A stretch of DNA of 64,000 bases, from the NCBI RefSeq assembly GCF_000234095.1, contig NZ_JH376797.1, forward strand, positions 136,493 to 200,492, read 5' to 3'. Below, in pieces: positions 8,991-17,368 of the stretch. This DNA is from Centipeda infelix ATCC 43532. GTDB lineage: Bacteria > Bacillota > Negativicutes > Selenomonadales > Selenomonadaceae. A program made the translations under genes and the position numbers. The notes beneath the pieces were generated by a model. That model had not been told where the DNA came from. It searched no databases and saw only the letters and a list, made by a program, of their open reading frames with translations. The stretch's first letter is position 1, and each line of letters begins with the position of its first letter.

Positions 8991-9237
8991 AGCGCCCCTT
9001 CCACCGCTTGCGCGGTCCCCCTCCCCCGTGTCGCACGGGGGAGGCTAGGATTATGGCATCTTAGCTTCCCCCGTCGCAACGGGGGAGCGGTCAACGTCAT
9101 CCAATCACACGTCGCTAACGCTCGTGTTCTTGGGTCGTTTTCCCATACGACCTGTTTCCCGATCAGCTACCCCCTTTGGGCTTGCTTCTCGGACAGGTCA
9201 GTAAGTGGCGAGCGCAGCGAGTCGATAGGGGCGTTTA
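8991..9237. repeat. GC-rich nested palindromic repeat, copy B
   Basis: The 342 bases between the gene ending at 8907 and the one ending at 9250 hold no credible gene. They contain stacked palindromes at 9003-9017, 9019-9046 and 9067-9087, joined by a TTAGCTTCCCCC block. A tail at 9201-9233 carries AAGTGGCGAGC and GATAGGGGCG. The palindromes and tail match the element inside the gene at 9250-11103. About 110 extra bases (9091-9200) separate them here. Confidence 0.75.
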
Positions 9238-9249
9238 TGCAACAGTCCC

Positions 9250-11103
9250 TTATTTTTTTGTCTGTTCATGCACCTGTCGTCCTGCGCCTGCGCCGTCGAT
9301 GGCGACGGCGACACCGGTCTCGGTGAAGGTTTTCATGTCGTTTACGACGTGGAGAGCAGCGTGTAGGATGTCGATGCCGAAGATGCCGGCGATGCCGGCG
9401 GTCAATTCCGTGTCGATGGTGAGCATATCGGGGAGAACATGGAGGAGATGGGGAGTGAGGGCGGGGGAGTTTGCTTCTGTCTTGTGTGCGAGACGATCTG
9501 TCCGTGCATCGCCGGGGAGGATGAGACTGCCGCCCACCGCCGCACCGTGCAGGGCATCTGTGAGCGCATCGGTGATGGCGGCACTCGCCTTGTGTTCATC
9601 TGTGCCGAGGATAAGGATCGGGGAGCTGCGGGCGAGACGGTATGCAGCTGCGTATGCGTCCTCGCTGTCGTGTGAGGTGAGGATGTGGACGGGGATGCCG
9701 CGTGTATCCGTCAGGGCTGAGAGGATGCGCACGAGAACTTCGGGAAGTGCTTCGCTCTCTGTGATCAGGAGCAGTGCCGCCTGTGTGTTCAGAGGAGGAC
9801 GCTCGCAGTGCATCACGCCCGCGAGCCGTACGGCAATCCGCTCAAGATAGCCGAGGCTGTGGATGGGCTTTGCGAGGTTATCGAGGCGGTATTGACAGGC
9901 GGACATAGAGGATTGGTTGGGAGGGGGAAGACGCAGTGACCCCACCGCCGCTTTGCGATTCCACTCCCCCTCTGTGACGGGGGCGGCTTTTAATAACGCC
10001 ATATTAGCTTCCCCCGCTTGCGGGGGAAGTGGCGAGCAAAGCGCGCCGATAAGGGGGCGGTGGATCGCCTCCTCTGGTGAAGTATCTATTGTTTCCCAGA
10101 CCTTTAGCATCTGCCCAAGCGTACGAAGCACAATCGACGAGCCTGCTGCTTCGCTTAGGCGTATATCGAGGCGGAGGATCGGCGTAGGTCCGAGGTGGTG
10201 CAGCGCGTGCGGATGCGAGTGTTCTGTCAGCGATGCGTGCGAGGCGAGGAGATAATGCACGCAGTTCGGCGCAAGTGCGTGTGCTACGAGTGCCGCAGAT
10301 GTGGTATTTGCCCCATCGAGAATGACGAGCATCCGCCGTGCAGCCGCCCCGAGAATGAGCCCTGCAATGCAGCCGAGCTCAAATCCTCCGACCTTTGCGA
10401 GCACGTCCAGACCGTCATGCGGATCGGGGCGGTTGACATCGAGGGTGCGGCGGACGATTTCAACCTTATGCGCGAGACGCGCGTCGGAGATATTCGCGCC
10501 GCGTCCCGTGACCTCCTCGGGGGGCAGTCCGAGGAATGCCGCGACCATCGCCGCACTCGATGTTGTGTTGGAAATGCCCATCTCACCGGGCAGGATGCAG
10601 CGGTCACCACGATTGGCACAGTCATTTGCGATTGCGATGCCCGTTTCAATGGACTGGATTGCCTGTGCGCGTGTCATGGCAGGTCCTTTGGTCATGTTTG
10701 CCGTTCCGCGTGCAATGCTGTGGTGTAGAAGTCCGTGGATGTCTGTGTGTTCCGTATTCACGCCAAGATCGGCAACGATAAGGTTTGCGTTTGCATAGTT
10801 TGCGGCGGCGTTCGCTGCACCGCCGCGTGCGATGAGGTAGTTGCACATCATGTTCAGCGTGGTCTCGGGCGGGTAGGCACTGACGCTCTCGGCGGCGACA
10901 CCGTGATCGGCGCAGGAGATGACAACGCTCGTCTGTGGGGGAGCGGGGTGGCGTTCGCCCGTGATACTGATATAGCGGAAAAGTACATCGTTCAGCCGCC
11001 CAAAGTCCACGCCGTCCTGTGACGTCATAGCCCTATCGATCTCGGCAGAAAGATCTGTGACGGGAATTGTGATCTTAGAAATTGTGCGTTCAAGAAGATT
11101 CAT
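9250..11103 (-). CDS. CobT-family tandem protein, ArsA-ArsB-like fusion
   Basis: The 617 residues hold two CobT-related modules. Module 1 (about 1-345) has the CobT core (SCADHGVAAESVSAYP, GEMGISNTTSSAA, RLSEAAGSS with the catalytic-type Glu) but lacks the usual N-terminal TKPPGSLG motif. Module 2 (400-617) has that motif as LAKPIHSLGYLERIAVRLAG and a CobT-like last helix (NDMKTFTETGV), but Ala replaces the catalytic Glu. CobT attaches nicotinate mononucleotide ribose phosphate to the lower-ligand base of cobamides. In Sporomusa, also Negativicutes, the CobT homologues ArsA and ArsB act as a heterodimer that accepts phenolics. Here both halves are in one frame, joined by about 53 residues coded by a palindromic repeat. 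The start overlaps the tex stop (ATGA). Confidence 0.82.
   Translation of the reverse strand: MNLLERTISKITIPVTDLSAEIDRAMTSQDGVDFGRLNDVLFRYISITGERHPAPPQTSVVISCADHGVAAESVSAYPPETTLNMMCNYLIARGGAANAAANYANANLIVADLGVNTEHTDIHGLLHHSIARGTANMTKGPAMTRAQAIQSIETGIAIANDCANRGDRCILPGEMGISNTTSSAAMVAAFLGLPPEEVTGRGANISDARLAHKVEIVRRTLDVNRPDPHDGLDVLAKVGGFELGCIAGLILGAAARRMLVILDGANTTSAALVAHALAPNCVHYLLASHASLTEHSHPHALHHLGPTPILRLDIRLSEAAGSSIVLRTLGQMLKVWETIDTSPEEAIHRPLIGALCSPLPPQAGEANMALLKAAPVTEGEWNRKAAVGSLRLPPPNQSSMSACQYRLDNLAKPIHSLGYLERIAVRLAGVMHCERPPLNTQAALLLITESEALPEVLVRILSALTDTRGIPVHILTSHDSEDAYAAAYRLARSSPILILGTDEHKASAAITDALTDALHGAAVGGSLILPGDARTDRLAHKTEANSPALTPHLLHVLPDMLTIDTELTAGIAGIFGIDILHAALHVVNDMKTFTETGVAVAIDGAGAGRQVHEQTKK
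9911..10068. repeat. Palindromic repeat, copy C, inside a coding region
   Basis: Palindromes CCCCCTCTGTGACGGGGG (9964-9982 region) and CTTCCCCCGCTTGCGGGGG (10010-10028 region) are separated by a TTAATAACGCCATATTAG linker, and a GTGGCGAGC...CGATAAGGGGGCG tail follows. This is the order seen in copy B at 9019-9233. It is read without a stop as residues about 346-398 of the CobT-family protein, with the low-complexity look of translated palindrome. Confidence 0.75.
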
Positions 11104-13289
11104 GCGCGTACCTTTTCCTTTTTCATGCGTTTCAGGGAGAGCCCGATACGGCCGCGTGCCTCGTCAATGCTGATAATCATAACGTCGAGGGAGTCGCCGA
11201 CGGAGAGTGCGTCGAGCGGATGGCGCACGCGGCGGTGGCTCATCTCGGAGATGTGGAGAAGCCCCGCCTGTTTCAGCCCAATGTCGATGAATGCGCCAAA
11301 GTCCGTGATGTTGCGTACCGTTCCTTTGAGGATGGTGCCAACGGCGAGATCGGAGAGCTTTACAATGTTCTGACGTGTGAGCGGTGCGGGCAGATCCTCG
11401 CGCGGATCACGCCCGGGACGTGCAATTGCCTTGAGGATGTCCGTGACGGTCGGAATACCCGCGCTGAGTTTTTTTGCAAGCGGTGCTGCCGCTGTCTGTG
11501 CGGTCTTTAAGGCGAGGGCAGGGAGCTTCGCACGGTCGCGCAGATCGTCCTCGCTGACACCGAGCTCCGCGAGGATGGAGCGTGTAAGCTCATAGGACTC
11601 GGGATGAATAGCAGTGCTATCAAGCGGCGTTTCGCCCTCGTGGATGCGCAGGAAGCCCGCGCACTGCGTAAAGGCGGCATCGCCGAGGCGTGCGACCTTT
11701 CGGAGTGTCTTGCGGCTTGTGAAGCGTCCGTGTTCGTTGCGATAGGCGACGATATTCTTTGCAATCGTCGCGTTGATTCCCGCAATGCGGTTCAGCAGAG
11801 CGGGGGAGGCGGTGTTGAGGTCAACGCCGACATGGTTCACCGCATCCTCTACGGTTGCGTCCAGTGTCTCCTTGAGCTGTTTTTGACTGACATCGTGCTG
11901 ATACTGTCCGACGCCAATCGCCTGCGGATCGATCTTCACAAGCTCTGCGAGCGGATCCTGTACGCGCCGCGCGATGGAGACTGCACCGCGAATCGTGACA
12001 TCGTAGTCGGGCAGTTCATCCTTCGCGAGTTGAGAGGCGGAGTAGACGGAGGCACCCGCCTCGTTCGTGATAAGGTAGTGCACATCCTTCAGATCGTTGT
12101 CGCGGATGAGTGCGGCAACGAATTGCTCCGTTTCGTAGGAAGCAGTGCCGTTGCCGATCGAGATGAGCGTAACCCCGTGCGCCTTGATGAGCTTCAGCAG
12201 GGTCTGTGCCGCCGATCTGCGTTCGCCGTCACTCCGTGTGACCTGTATCACGCCGCTTGCGAGGACGTTGCCCGTTGCGTCGACGAGTGCCATTTTGCAG
12301 CCCGTGCGATAGCCGGGGTCAAGCCCAAGAACGGTATGGCCTGCGAGGGGCGGCTGCAGGAGGAGTTGACGGAGGTTGTGCCCGAACACGGCGATCGCCT
12401 TTTCCTCGGCAGCCTCAGTCAGCTGTGTGCGCAGTTCACGTTCGAGCGCGGGGACGAGCAGACGCTTGTAGCCATCCTCAATCGCCGCATGCAGTTCTCC
12501 TTCGAAAATCGAGGGACGCTGATGGATCCTCTTGTCAATCCACGCGATGTTGTCCTCGTGGTTGACAGCGATGCGGACAACGAGACAGCCCTTTTTCTCA
12601 CCGCGATTGACGGCGAGAATCCGATGCGAGGGAAGTGTGCGGACGGGCTCGCTGTAGCCGTCGTACATCTGAAAGACCTGTGCATCCTCGGCATCGGCAT
12701 TGAGCGTCGTTTCAAGGACGGCACTTCTCCAAAACTTTTCGCGCATGAGGCGGCGCAGCTCCGCCTCGTCCATGATCGTCTCGGCGAGGATATCACGCGC
12801 ACCCGCAAGTGCGTCGGCGACCGTTGGGACTTCCTTTTCTGCATTTACATACGGTGTAGCAGCTTCCTTGGGCGAGCCTTTGGCCTCTCGTTGGAGCAGC
12901 ATCGTGTTTGCAAGGTTTTCCAGCCCCCGCTCACGGGCAATGGAGGCGCGTGTGCGTTTCTTCTGTTTGTAGGGGCGGTAGAGATCTTCGAGTGTCTGAA
13001 GTTTTTCGGCGGCTTCGATTTCTGTACGCAGATCGTCCGTCAGCTTACCCTGCTCCTCGATGCGTGCAAGGATTTCCTCCTGGCGTTTGACAAGGCTGCG
13101 CAGGTAGGTGAGACGCGTCTCCACTTGACGCAGCACCTCGTCCTCAAGGGAGCCGGTCGCCTCCTTGCGGTAGCGTGCAATGAAGGGAATCGTGTTGCCG
13201 TCGTCGAGGAGTGTGATAACGGATTCGACCTGCTGCGGACGAATGGAGAGTTCGCCTGCAATCGCTGCGGGAATATCGGAGATGCGCAT
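11100..13289 (-). CDS. tex: Tex-family transcription accessory protein
   Basis: Predicted at 729 residues, this is the size of Tex, a conserved cytoplasmic nucleic-acid-binding protein. Order: N-terminal Tex helical domain, a YqgF-like RNase H fold (GLDPGYRTGCKMALVD, about residues 320-460), a helix-hairpin-helix pair (LNTASPALLNRIAGI) and a C-terminal S1 RNA-binding domain (GTILKGTVRNITDFGAFIDIG, about 640-710). I start at the ATG at 13289; the ORF could extend to 13373 but that stretch contains the promoter. It is followed directly by the CobT-family gene with an overlapping start. Confidence 0.95.
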   Translation of the reverse strand: MRISDIPAAIAGELSIRPQQVESVITLLDDGNTIPFIARYRKEATGSLEDEVLRQVETRLTYLRSLVKRQEEILARIEEQGKLTDDLRTEIEAAEKLQTLEDLYRPYKQKKRTRASIARERGLENLANTMLLQREAKGSPKEAATPYVNAEKEVPTVADALAGARDILAETIMDEAELRRLMREKFWRSAVLETTLNADAEDAQVFQMYDGYSEPVRTLPSHRILAVNRGEKKGCLVVRIAVNHEDNIAWIDKRIHQRPSIFEGELHAAIEDGYKRLLVPALERELRTQLTEAAEEKAIAVFGHNLRQLLLQPPLAGHTVLGLDPGYRTGCKMALVDATGNVLASGVIQVTRSDGERRSAAQTLLKLIKAHGVTLISIGNGTASYETEQFVAALIRDNDLKDVHYLITNEAGASVYSASQLAKDELPDYDVTIRGAVSIARRVQDPLAELVKIDPQAIGVGQYQHDVSQKQLKETLDATVEDAVNHVGVDLNTASPALLNRIAGINATIAKNIVAYRNEHGRFTSRKTLRKVARLGDAAFTQCAGFLRIHEGETPLDSTAIHPESYELTRSILAELGVSEDDLRDRAKLPALALKTAQTAAAPLAKKLSAGIPTVTDILKAIARPGRDPREDLPAPLTRQNIVKLSDLAVGTILKGTVRNITDFGAFIDIGLKQAGLLHISEMSHRRVRHPLDALSVGDSLDVMIISIDEARGRIGLSLKRMKKEKVRA

Positions 13290-13325
13290 GAAACCAAACC
13301 TTTCTTTTTCGATTGAATGTTTTCC

Positions 13326-13354
13326 ATTATACCATGATTTTCGTGCCGTGCAAA
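13326..13354 (-). promoter_or_regulatory. Promoter of tex
   Basis: On the minus strand TTTGCA (13349-13354), 17 bases and TATAAT (13326-13331) with a TGG extension lie 37 bases before the proposed ATG, supporting the shorter tex start. Confidence 0.65.
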
Positions 13355-13383
13355 AGATATCATCGATTCTCATAACGGGACTA

Positions 13384-13412
13384 TTGACAGGCGTTTTCGG
13401 ATAGAGTATTAT
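13384..13412 (+). promoter_or_regulatory. Promoter of perR
   Basis: TTGACA, 17 bases, then TATTAT. The -10 overlaps an AT palindrome that may be an operator. Confidence 0.7.
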
Positions 13413-13429
13413 AATACATAAATAATAAT
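13408..13429 (+). promoter_or_regulatory. Possible PerR/Fur operator, autoregulatory
   Basis: The segment starts ATTATAAT and ends ATAATAAT around six bases, giving an imperfect inverted repeat with a perfect left half (TTATAAT) of the Bacillus PerR box. It overlaps the -10 and the expected transcript start of perR. The right half matches poorly. Confidence 0.4.
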
Positions 13430-13461
13430 GATTTTAGATTTGATAGAAAAGAAATGTAGGA

Positions 13462-13923
13462 ATGATTATGCGAGAACATACGATGCTGACCCTTGGTGAG
13501 GTGACGGATATCCTCCGTCAGAATAAAAAGAAGGTGACACCGCAGCGCCTTGCCGTCTATGCCGCACTTGCTGCGACAACGGAGCATCCGACGGCAGAGA
13601 CGCTCTACAAGGAGCTGCGTCCAAACTATCCGACGATGAGCCTTGCAACGGTCTACAAGTCACTTGATGCGTTCTGTGAGATTGGCATTGTACGAGAGCT
13701 GAATGTAGGGGAGGAGGCGTTCCGTTACGATGCGGATATCTCTGCGCATCCTCATGTGCGATGCATTGTCTGTGATAAGGTCGCGGATGTTCCCATTGCA
13801 TCGCTTCCGTCTCTTGACAAGAACGTTGCTTCCGTCACGGGGTATCGTATTGTTTCACAGCAGATGTATTTTTTTGGGTACTGTCCGGACTGTCAGAAAA
13901 CAAATGTCGAATCGTCTTCGTGA
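13462..13923 (+). CDS. perR: PerR-type peroxide-sensing Fur-family repressor
   Basis: The 153-residue protein (151 if started at the second ATG) has a winged helix at about residues 10-85 (VTPQRLAVYAAL, SLATVYKSLDAF). A dimerisation and metal domain follows. The sensor ligands of PerR can be aligned: His in HPTAETLY, Asp in FRYDA, two His in SAHPHVRC and Asp in KVAD. CIVC and CPDC form the structural Zn site. The C-terminal half resembles Bacillus PerR more than Fur, which has more His here. PerR represses peroxide-defence genes and is inactivated by Fe-catalysed His oxidation. A short promoter region and its own terminator make it a single-gene unit. Confidence 0.87.
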   Translation: MIMREHTMLTLGEVTDILRQNKKKVTPQRLAVYAALAATTEHPTAETLYKELRPNYPTMSLATVYKSLDAFCEIGIVRELNVGEEAFRYDADISAHPHVRCIVCDKVADVPIASLPSLDKNVASVTGYRIVSQQMYFFGYCPDCQKTNVESSS

Positions 13924-13940
13924 ACAAAGCAATTCTGTGG

Positions 13941-13975
13941 AACAGGTTCATCTGATTGGATGAGCCTGTTTTTTT
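13941..13975 (+). terminator. Terminator of perR
   Basis: Stem AACAGGTTCATC with GATGAGCCTGTT, then a run of T. It starts 18 bases after the perR stop. Confidence 0.85.
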
Positions 13976-14389
13976 GGAGGAAGTTCGTCCTTACTTTATT
14001 TCGCGTGAAAAATAAAAAATATTTTTCCATACTATGTAAAAAGTCCTGTATCAAAATTTCAGAAATGCAGGAATTTATATGCGAAATTCTTGTCTTTTGT
14101 ATCAATTTTATGCAAAAAGGAACCGCCTACTGCCTCTGTGTTGCTTTATCTACATCATATCAATAGAAGGAACGTAGACGTTTGTTTTATTTTCTGAATT
14201 TTTGTTTGACTAATATTTTTTCTTTTTTAAGAAAATTTTTTCTTGACTAAACTTACTACATGATGAGAAAATAACGATAAAAATAATGGGGCTATCATCC
14301 TAAATTAAATGATTCATTATTCCTTTGAAGTACAGATCATAGACGTATAATTATTTCACATTACGCCATTGTGGAGGGACAACAGATTC
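13976..14389 (+). other. AT-rich intergenic leader before the polysaccharide locus
   Basis: These 414 bases contain no believable gene. They are far more AT-rich than the surroundings, with long T and A runs at about 14214-14245 and a direct repeat of TTGACTAA at 14206-14213 and 14243-14250, 37 bases apart. This looks like regulatory DNA, perhaps for an activator or a nucleoid protein. Confidence 0.5.
14325..14351 (+). promoter_or_regulatory. Candidate promoter of the polysaccharide locus
   Basis: A consensus TATAAT (14346-14351) lies 38 bases before the ATG. TTGAAG at 14325-14330 gives only 15-base spacing, so the -35 is weak and activator help is plausible. Confidence 0.45.
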
Positions 14390-16024
14390 ATGATTCGATA
14401 TCGATACGGAACTGCCTGCTTGTTGTGCATGCTTGCGGGAACACTGCCGCACGCAACATTTGCGCAGACAACACCGTCATGGGTATATGATGCGGTGCAT
14501 CATCTGGAAGAGGAAGGCTACATTGATCTTGGCGGGCGGGAAGCCGCAAGCATTCCGCACGATGATCTGACAAAGATTGTGGCACAGGGACTGCATGAGA
14601 TCGACCGCATCCAGCAGGGGACGCTGGCGGATGAGTACGGACGCATCACGAGCCTTGCCGTACGCGATGAAGCACATATGAAGCTCTATTGGGAGCAGGA
14701 GAGGTATGCGCTGAAAGGGTACGAAGCAGCGCAGACAGACGCGCGAAAGGCGGAAGAACTGCTCGCTCGCCAATCCATGCGCGGGGAGAATCGTCTCGAG
14801 GTCATGCAGCCGTTGCAGGAGCGGACTGCTGCCGCGAGTCGTCGGCTTCAGTTCGCTGCTCGTGATTATGCACTTGCAAAGGTGCGCCGTCAAAAACGGG
14901 AGCTTGCCCTGGCGAAGGTGCGGGAGCGTCAGCAGATGATCTTCACCTCCCTGACGGGGGAGGACGGCGGCGATTCTTCCATATCTGCCGAGCCCCTGGT
15001 CGAGCCGCAGGTTCTTGCGCTTGCCGCGCGTTTGCGCTCTGCATTCATTGAGGATTTGGCAGAGACAGGTTATATGGATCGGGAGAATGCCGAGCAGCAG
15101 CTCTATGCATCGGTGCTTCTGCCCGAAGCAAAGGTTCCGCGTGTGAAGGTCGATGCCGAGGTGCGGATTGATGCCTCCCGCTCCGCCGGGGGTGAGCGCG
15201 GGGACAGTCGTTCCCGCGTACGTGCCCGCATCTATCCGGACTATGACATTGATGGGAATTGGCACGCCGCAGGGATGGTCGAGTATGAAAAGCGACTGAC
15301 GGGCGGCGGAGGCGATAAGGATGGAAAACTGAAGCTGGATCGTTACTATTTGACCGGAAGCCTGGGAGCTGCTCAAACAACCGTCGGCGTGTTTGGTGCA
15401 ACGATGGCAGAGGGGAATATCTACGACAGCAAGTTTCGTGGCGTACGATTTTCGATGGGAGCGCCGATTACCTATGCGGCGGAATACGGACGAATTGACC
15501 GTGCACACACGGTCGCGAATCTGACCGCCTCCTACGATGCGAAAACCTATAAGGCGGAAGCGGGGATGTACCGCTTTGACAAGATCGGCAATGCGACGCG
15601 CAATATCTATATGCTGAACTATCGAAAGCCGATCGGTGCATTCGATTTTGGTGCAATGCTCCTCTATGGAAGGGATCACGCGGCCGGCAATGGAACGGGG
15701 TATGTTTTCACTTTGGAGCGCGGCGGTGCGAGTGCATGGCGACCGGGTTCTTCCTCCTATTTTCTGAAGTATTATCATCAGCCGAGTTCCACGTACGTGA
15801 GCCATACGATGAATGGCTCTGCGGACTATATGAGCTATGACGCTGCGCTCAGAGGTCCAGTGCGCGGCGGCTTCCGTGGTTGGGGTGTAGGGTGGTCGTA
15901 TACGGTGAAAAAAGATCTGAACTTCTCTATCGAGTATTTTCATCTGTGGGATTTGCAGACGCACGAGCGGAGCAGGACAATCTGGGGGGCACTGACGCGA
16001 TATTTCAAAAATTATGAAGAATAA
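14390..16024 (+). CDS. Outer-membrane beta-barrel protein at the head of the polysaccharide locus
   Basis: The product is 544 residues from the ATG at 14390, with GGAGGG 13 bases upstream. A signal peptide ends at about residue 25 (ATFA, then QTT). Residues 26-75 resemble a short surface-layer-homology-like segment (VYDAVHHLEEEGYI). Residues 95-190 are a charged helical, probably coiled-coil stretch. From about 235 to the end the chain alternates in beta-strand fashion (DAEVRIDAS, YFLKYYHQPSS, SIEYFHLWDL), as in porins of diderm Firmicutes that tether the outer membrane to the cell wall. It heads a tight operon, so export of the polymer is a fair guess. The family is not certain. Confidence 0.72.
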   Translation: MIRYRYGTACLLCMLAGTLPHATFAQTTPSWVYDAVHHLEEEGYIDLGGREAASIPHDDLTKIVAQGLHEIDRIQQGTLADEYGRITSLAVRDEAHMKLYWEQERYALKGYEAAQTDARKAEELLARQSMRGENRLEVMQPLQERTAAASRRLQFAARDYALAKVRRQKRELALAKVRERQQMIFTSLTGEDGGDSSISAEPLVEPQVLALAARLRSAFIEDLAETGYMDRENAEQQLYASVLLPEAKVPRVKVDAEVRIDASRSAGGERGDSRSRVRARIYPDYDIDGNWHAAGMVEYEKRLTGGGGDKDGKLKLDRYYLTGSLGAAQTTVGVFGATMAEGNIYDSKFRGVRFSMGAPITYAAEYGRIDRAHTVANLTASYDAKTYKAEAGMYRFDKIGNATRNIYMLNYRKPIGAFDFGAMLLYGRDHAAGNGTGYVFTLERGGASAWRPGSSSYFLKYYHQPSSTYVSHTMNGSADYMSYDAALRGPVRGGFRGWGVGWSYTVKKDLNFSIEYFHLWDLQTHERSRTIWGALTRYFKNYEE

Positions 16025-16042
16025 TCGGAGAAAGGAGAATTT

Positions 16043-16948
16043 TTGAATATGTTGGAGCGACTGGAACGGGGCAGTGAAAAACTGGCTGTTGTAGGACTGG
16101 GCTATGTTGGACTGCCCCTGGCGGCATCCTTTTCCGAGCATTTTTCAGTCATCGGGTATGATTACAATGTGGACAAGATTGCCGCATACCGTATGGGCAG
16201 GGATCTCACCGGAGAGCTTGGTGCACAGGGAATACGCGAGACGAGGATTGACTTTACGTCGAACGAGGAGCGTATCCATGAGGCATCCTTTATCGTCGTT
16301 GCTGTGCCGACACCGATCAATGGTGACAAGACACCTGACCTTGAGCCGCTGAAGGAGGCGACGCGCACGGTAGGACGCAATCTGCGGCGCGGCAGCATCG
16401 TGGTCTACGAGTCCACAGTTTATCCCGGCGTGACGGAGGATATCTGCTGCCCGCTCCTCGAGGAGATCTCGGGGCTGCGCGCAGGTGTGGATTTCAAGGT
16501 GGGCTACTCGCCCGAGCGAATCAATCCGGGTGACCGTGTGAACCGCCTTGAAAATATCGTAAAGATCGTCTCGGGTATGGACGGGGATACACTGAATGAC
16601 GTTGCGGATGTCTATGGGCGGATCATTCGTCAGCTCTTCCGTGCCTCGTGTATTCGCGTGGCGGAGGCGGCGAAGGTGGCGGAGAATGCCCAGCGGGACA
16701 TCAATATTGCCTTTATGAATGAGCTCGCCATGGTATTTCATCGGATGGAGATCGACACGGGCGAGGTTGTCGAGGCGATGAATACAAAGTGGAACGCGCT
16801 CGGCTTCCGCCCCGGACTTGTCGGCGGCCACTGCATCGGTGTGGATCCGTACTACTTTATCTATCAGGCGCAGAACCTCGGCTATCACTCGCAGCTCATC
16901 TCGACGGGTCGACGCATCAATGACGACATGAGCAGCTACATTGCATAG
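16043..16948 (+). pseudogene. UDP-GlcNAc 6-dehydrogenase, N-terminal part (split by TAG)
   Basis: This is 301 codons of a nucleotide-sugar dehydrogenase, ended by TAG at 16946-16948. The NAD-binding [10 protein letters not shown] loop, [32 protein letters not shown] and the catalytic Cys in [12 protein letters not shown] are all present. By eye it matches the Vi-antigen enzyme TviB best, so the substrate is probably UDP-N-acetyl-hexosamine, giving an aminouronic acid. The reading frame continues without any shift after the TAG and completes the protein (see the next feature). The start is TTG at 16043 or ATG at 16049; an AAAGGAG site precedes both. Together they would make a normal enzyme of about 436 residues. 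Confidence 0.85.
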
Positions 16949-17353
16949 ACGGTTGTGCGCGAACTTGTGCGCGCAAAGGTTGATCTTGCCGAGGCACGTG
17001 TCTATCTCATGGGAATGACGTTTAAGGAGAACTGCCCCGACACCCGAAACTCGCGTGCCGCAGATGTCTATCGCAGGCTTGCGGAGTACAATCTGAATCT
17101 TTGGGCGGTCGACCCACGTGTAGATGATGAGGTATTTCGCGATGAATACGGTTTTGATATCACACATCGGGATGCGGTGCGTGATGCGGACTGCATTGTC
17201 TATCTCGTGGCACATGATGAGTTCCGCAGTATGACGTGGAGTGAGCAGAGCAGACTGTTCCGCGCGGACGGTCCGCATCTCATCATTGATGTGAAGGGGC
17301 TTTTTTCGCGTGAGGAAACCATGCGCGAGGGCTTTCAATACTGGAGCCTTTGA
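16949..17353 (+). pseudogene. UDP-GlcNAc 6-dehydrogenase, C-terminal part
   Basis: In the same frame, directly after the TAG, lies the UDP-binding C-terminal domain: MTFKENCPDTRNSRAADVYR, a Rossmann-like WAVDPRVDDE and VYLVAHDEF. Homologues read straight through this point with a polar residue where the stop lies, so GAG-to-TAG or CAG-to-TAG is the simplest origin. ATG or GTG codons nearby lack a convincing ribosome site, so separate translation is doubtful. Without this domain the enzyme should not work; loss would starve the adjacent synthase of its uronic sugar. Sequencing error or a suppressor tRNA remain possible. Confidence 0.8.
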
Positions 17354-17368
17354 GGAAAGGAGCTGCAG

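Noticed and set aside
8991-9237. CRISPR array
   Set aside because: The repeated palindromes are unequal and irregularly spaced, without spacers of constant length, and no cas genes are near.
9250-11103. Two separate genes, arsA-like and arsB-like
   Set aside because: No stop codon separates them, and the ATG at 9906 has no ribosome site upstream. I keep one gene but cannot exclude a second start.
14477-16141. A 554-codon open frame antisense to the barrel gene
   Set aside because: It has no ribosome site, its protein is Ile/Arg/His-rich without domain sense, and it mirrors the codon use of the real gene opposite. The same holds for long antisense frames at 16145-17704, 23804-24946, 41704-43467 and 56383-57828.
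16946-16948. TAG read as pyrrolysine
   Set aside because: The protein family has no pyrrolysine members, the neighbouring residues are those of ordinary homologues, and no Pyl genes are in the window. A nonsense change is simpler.
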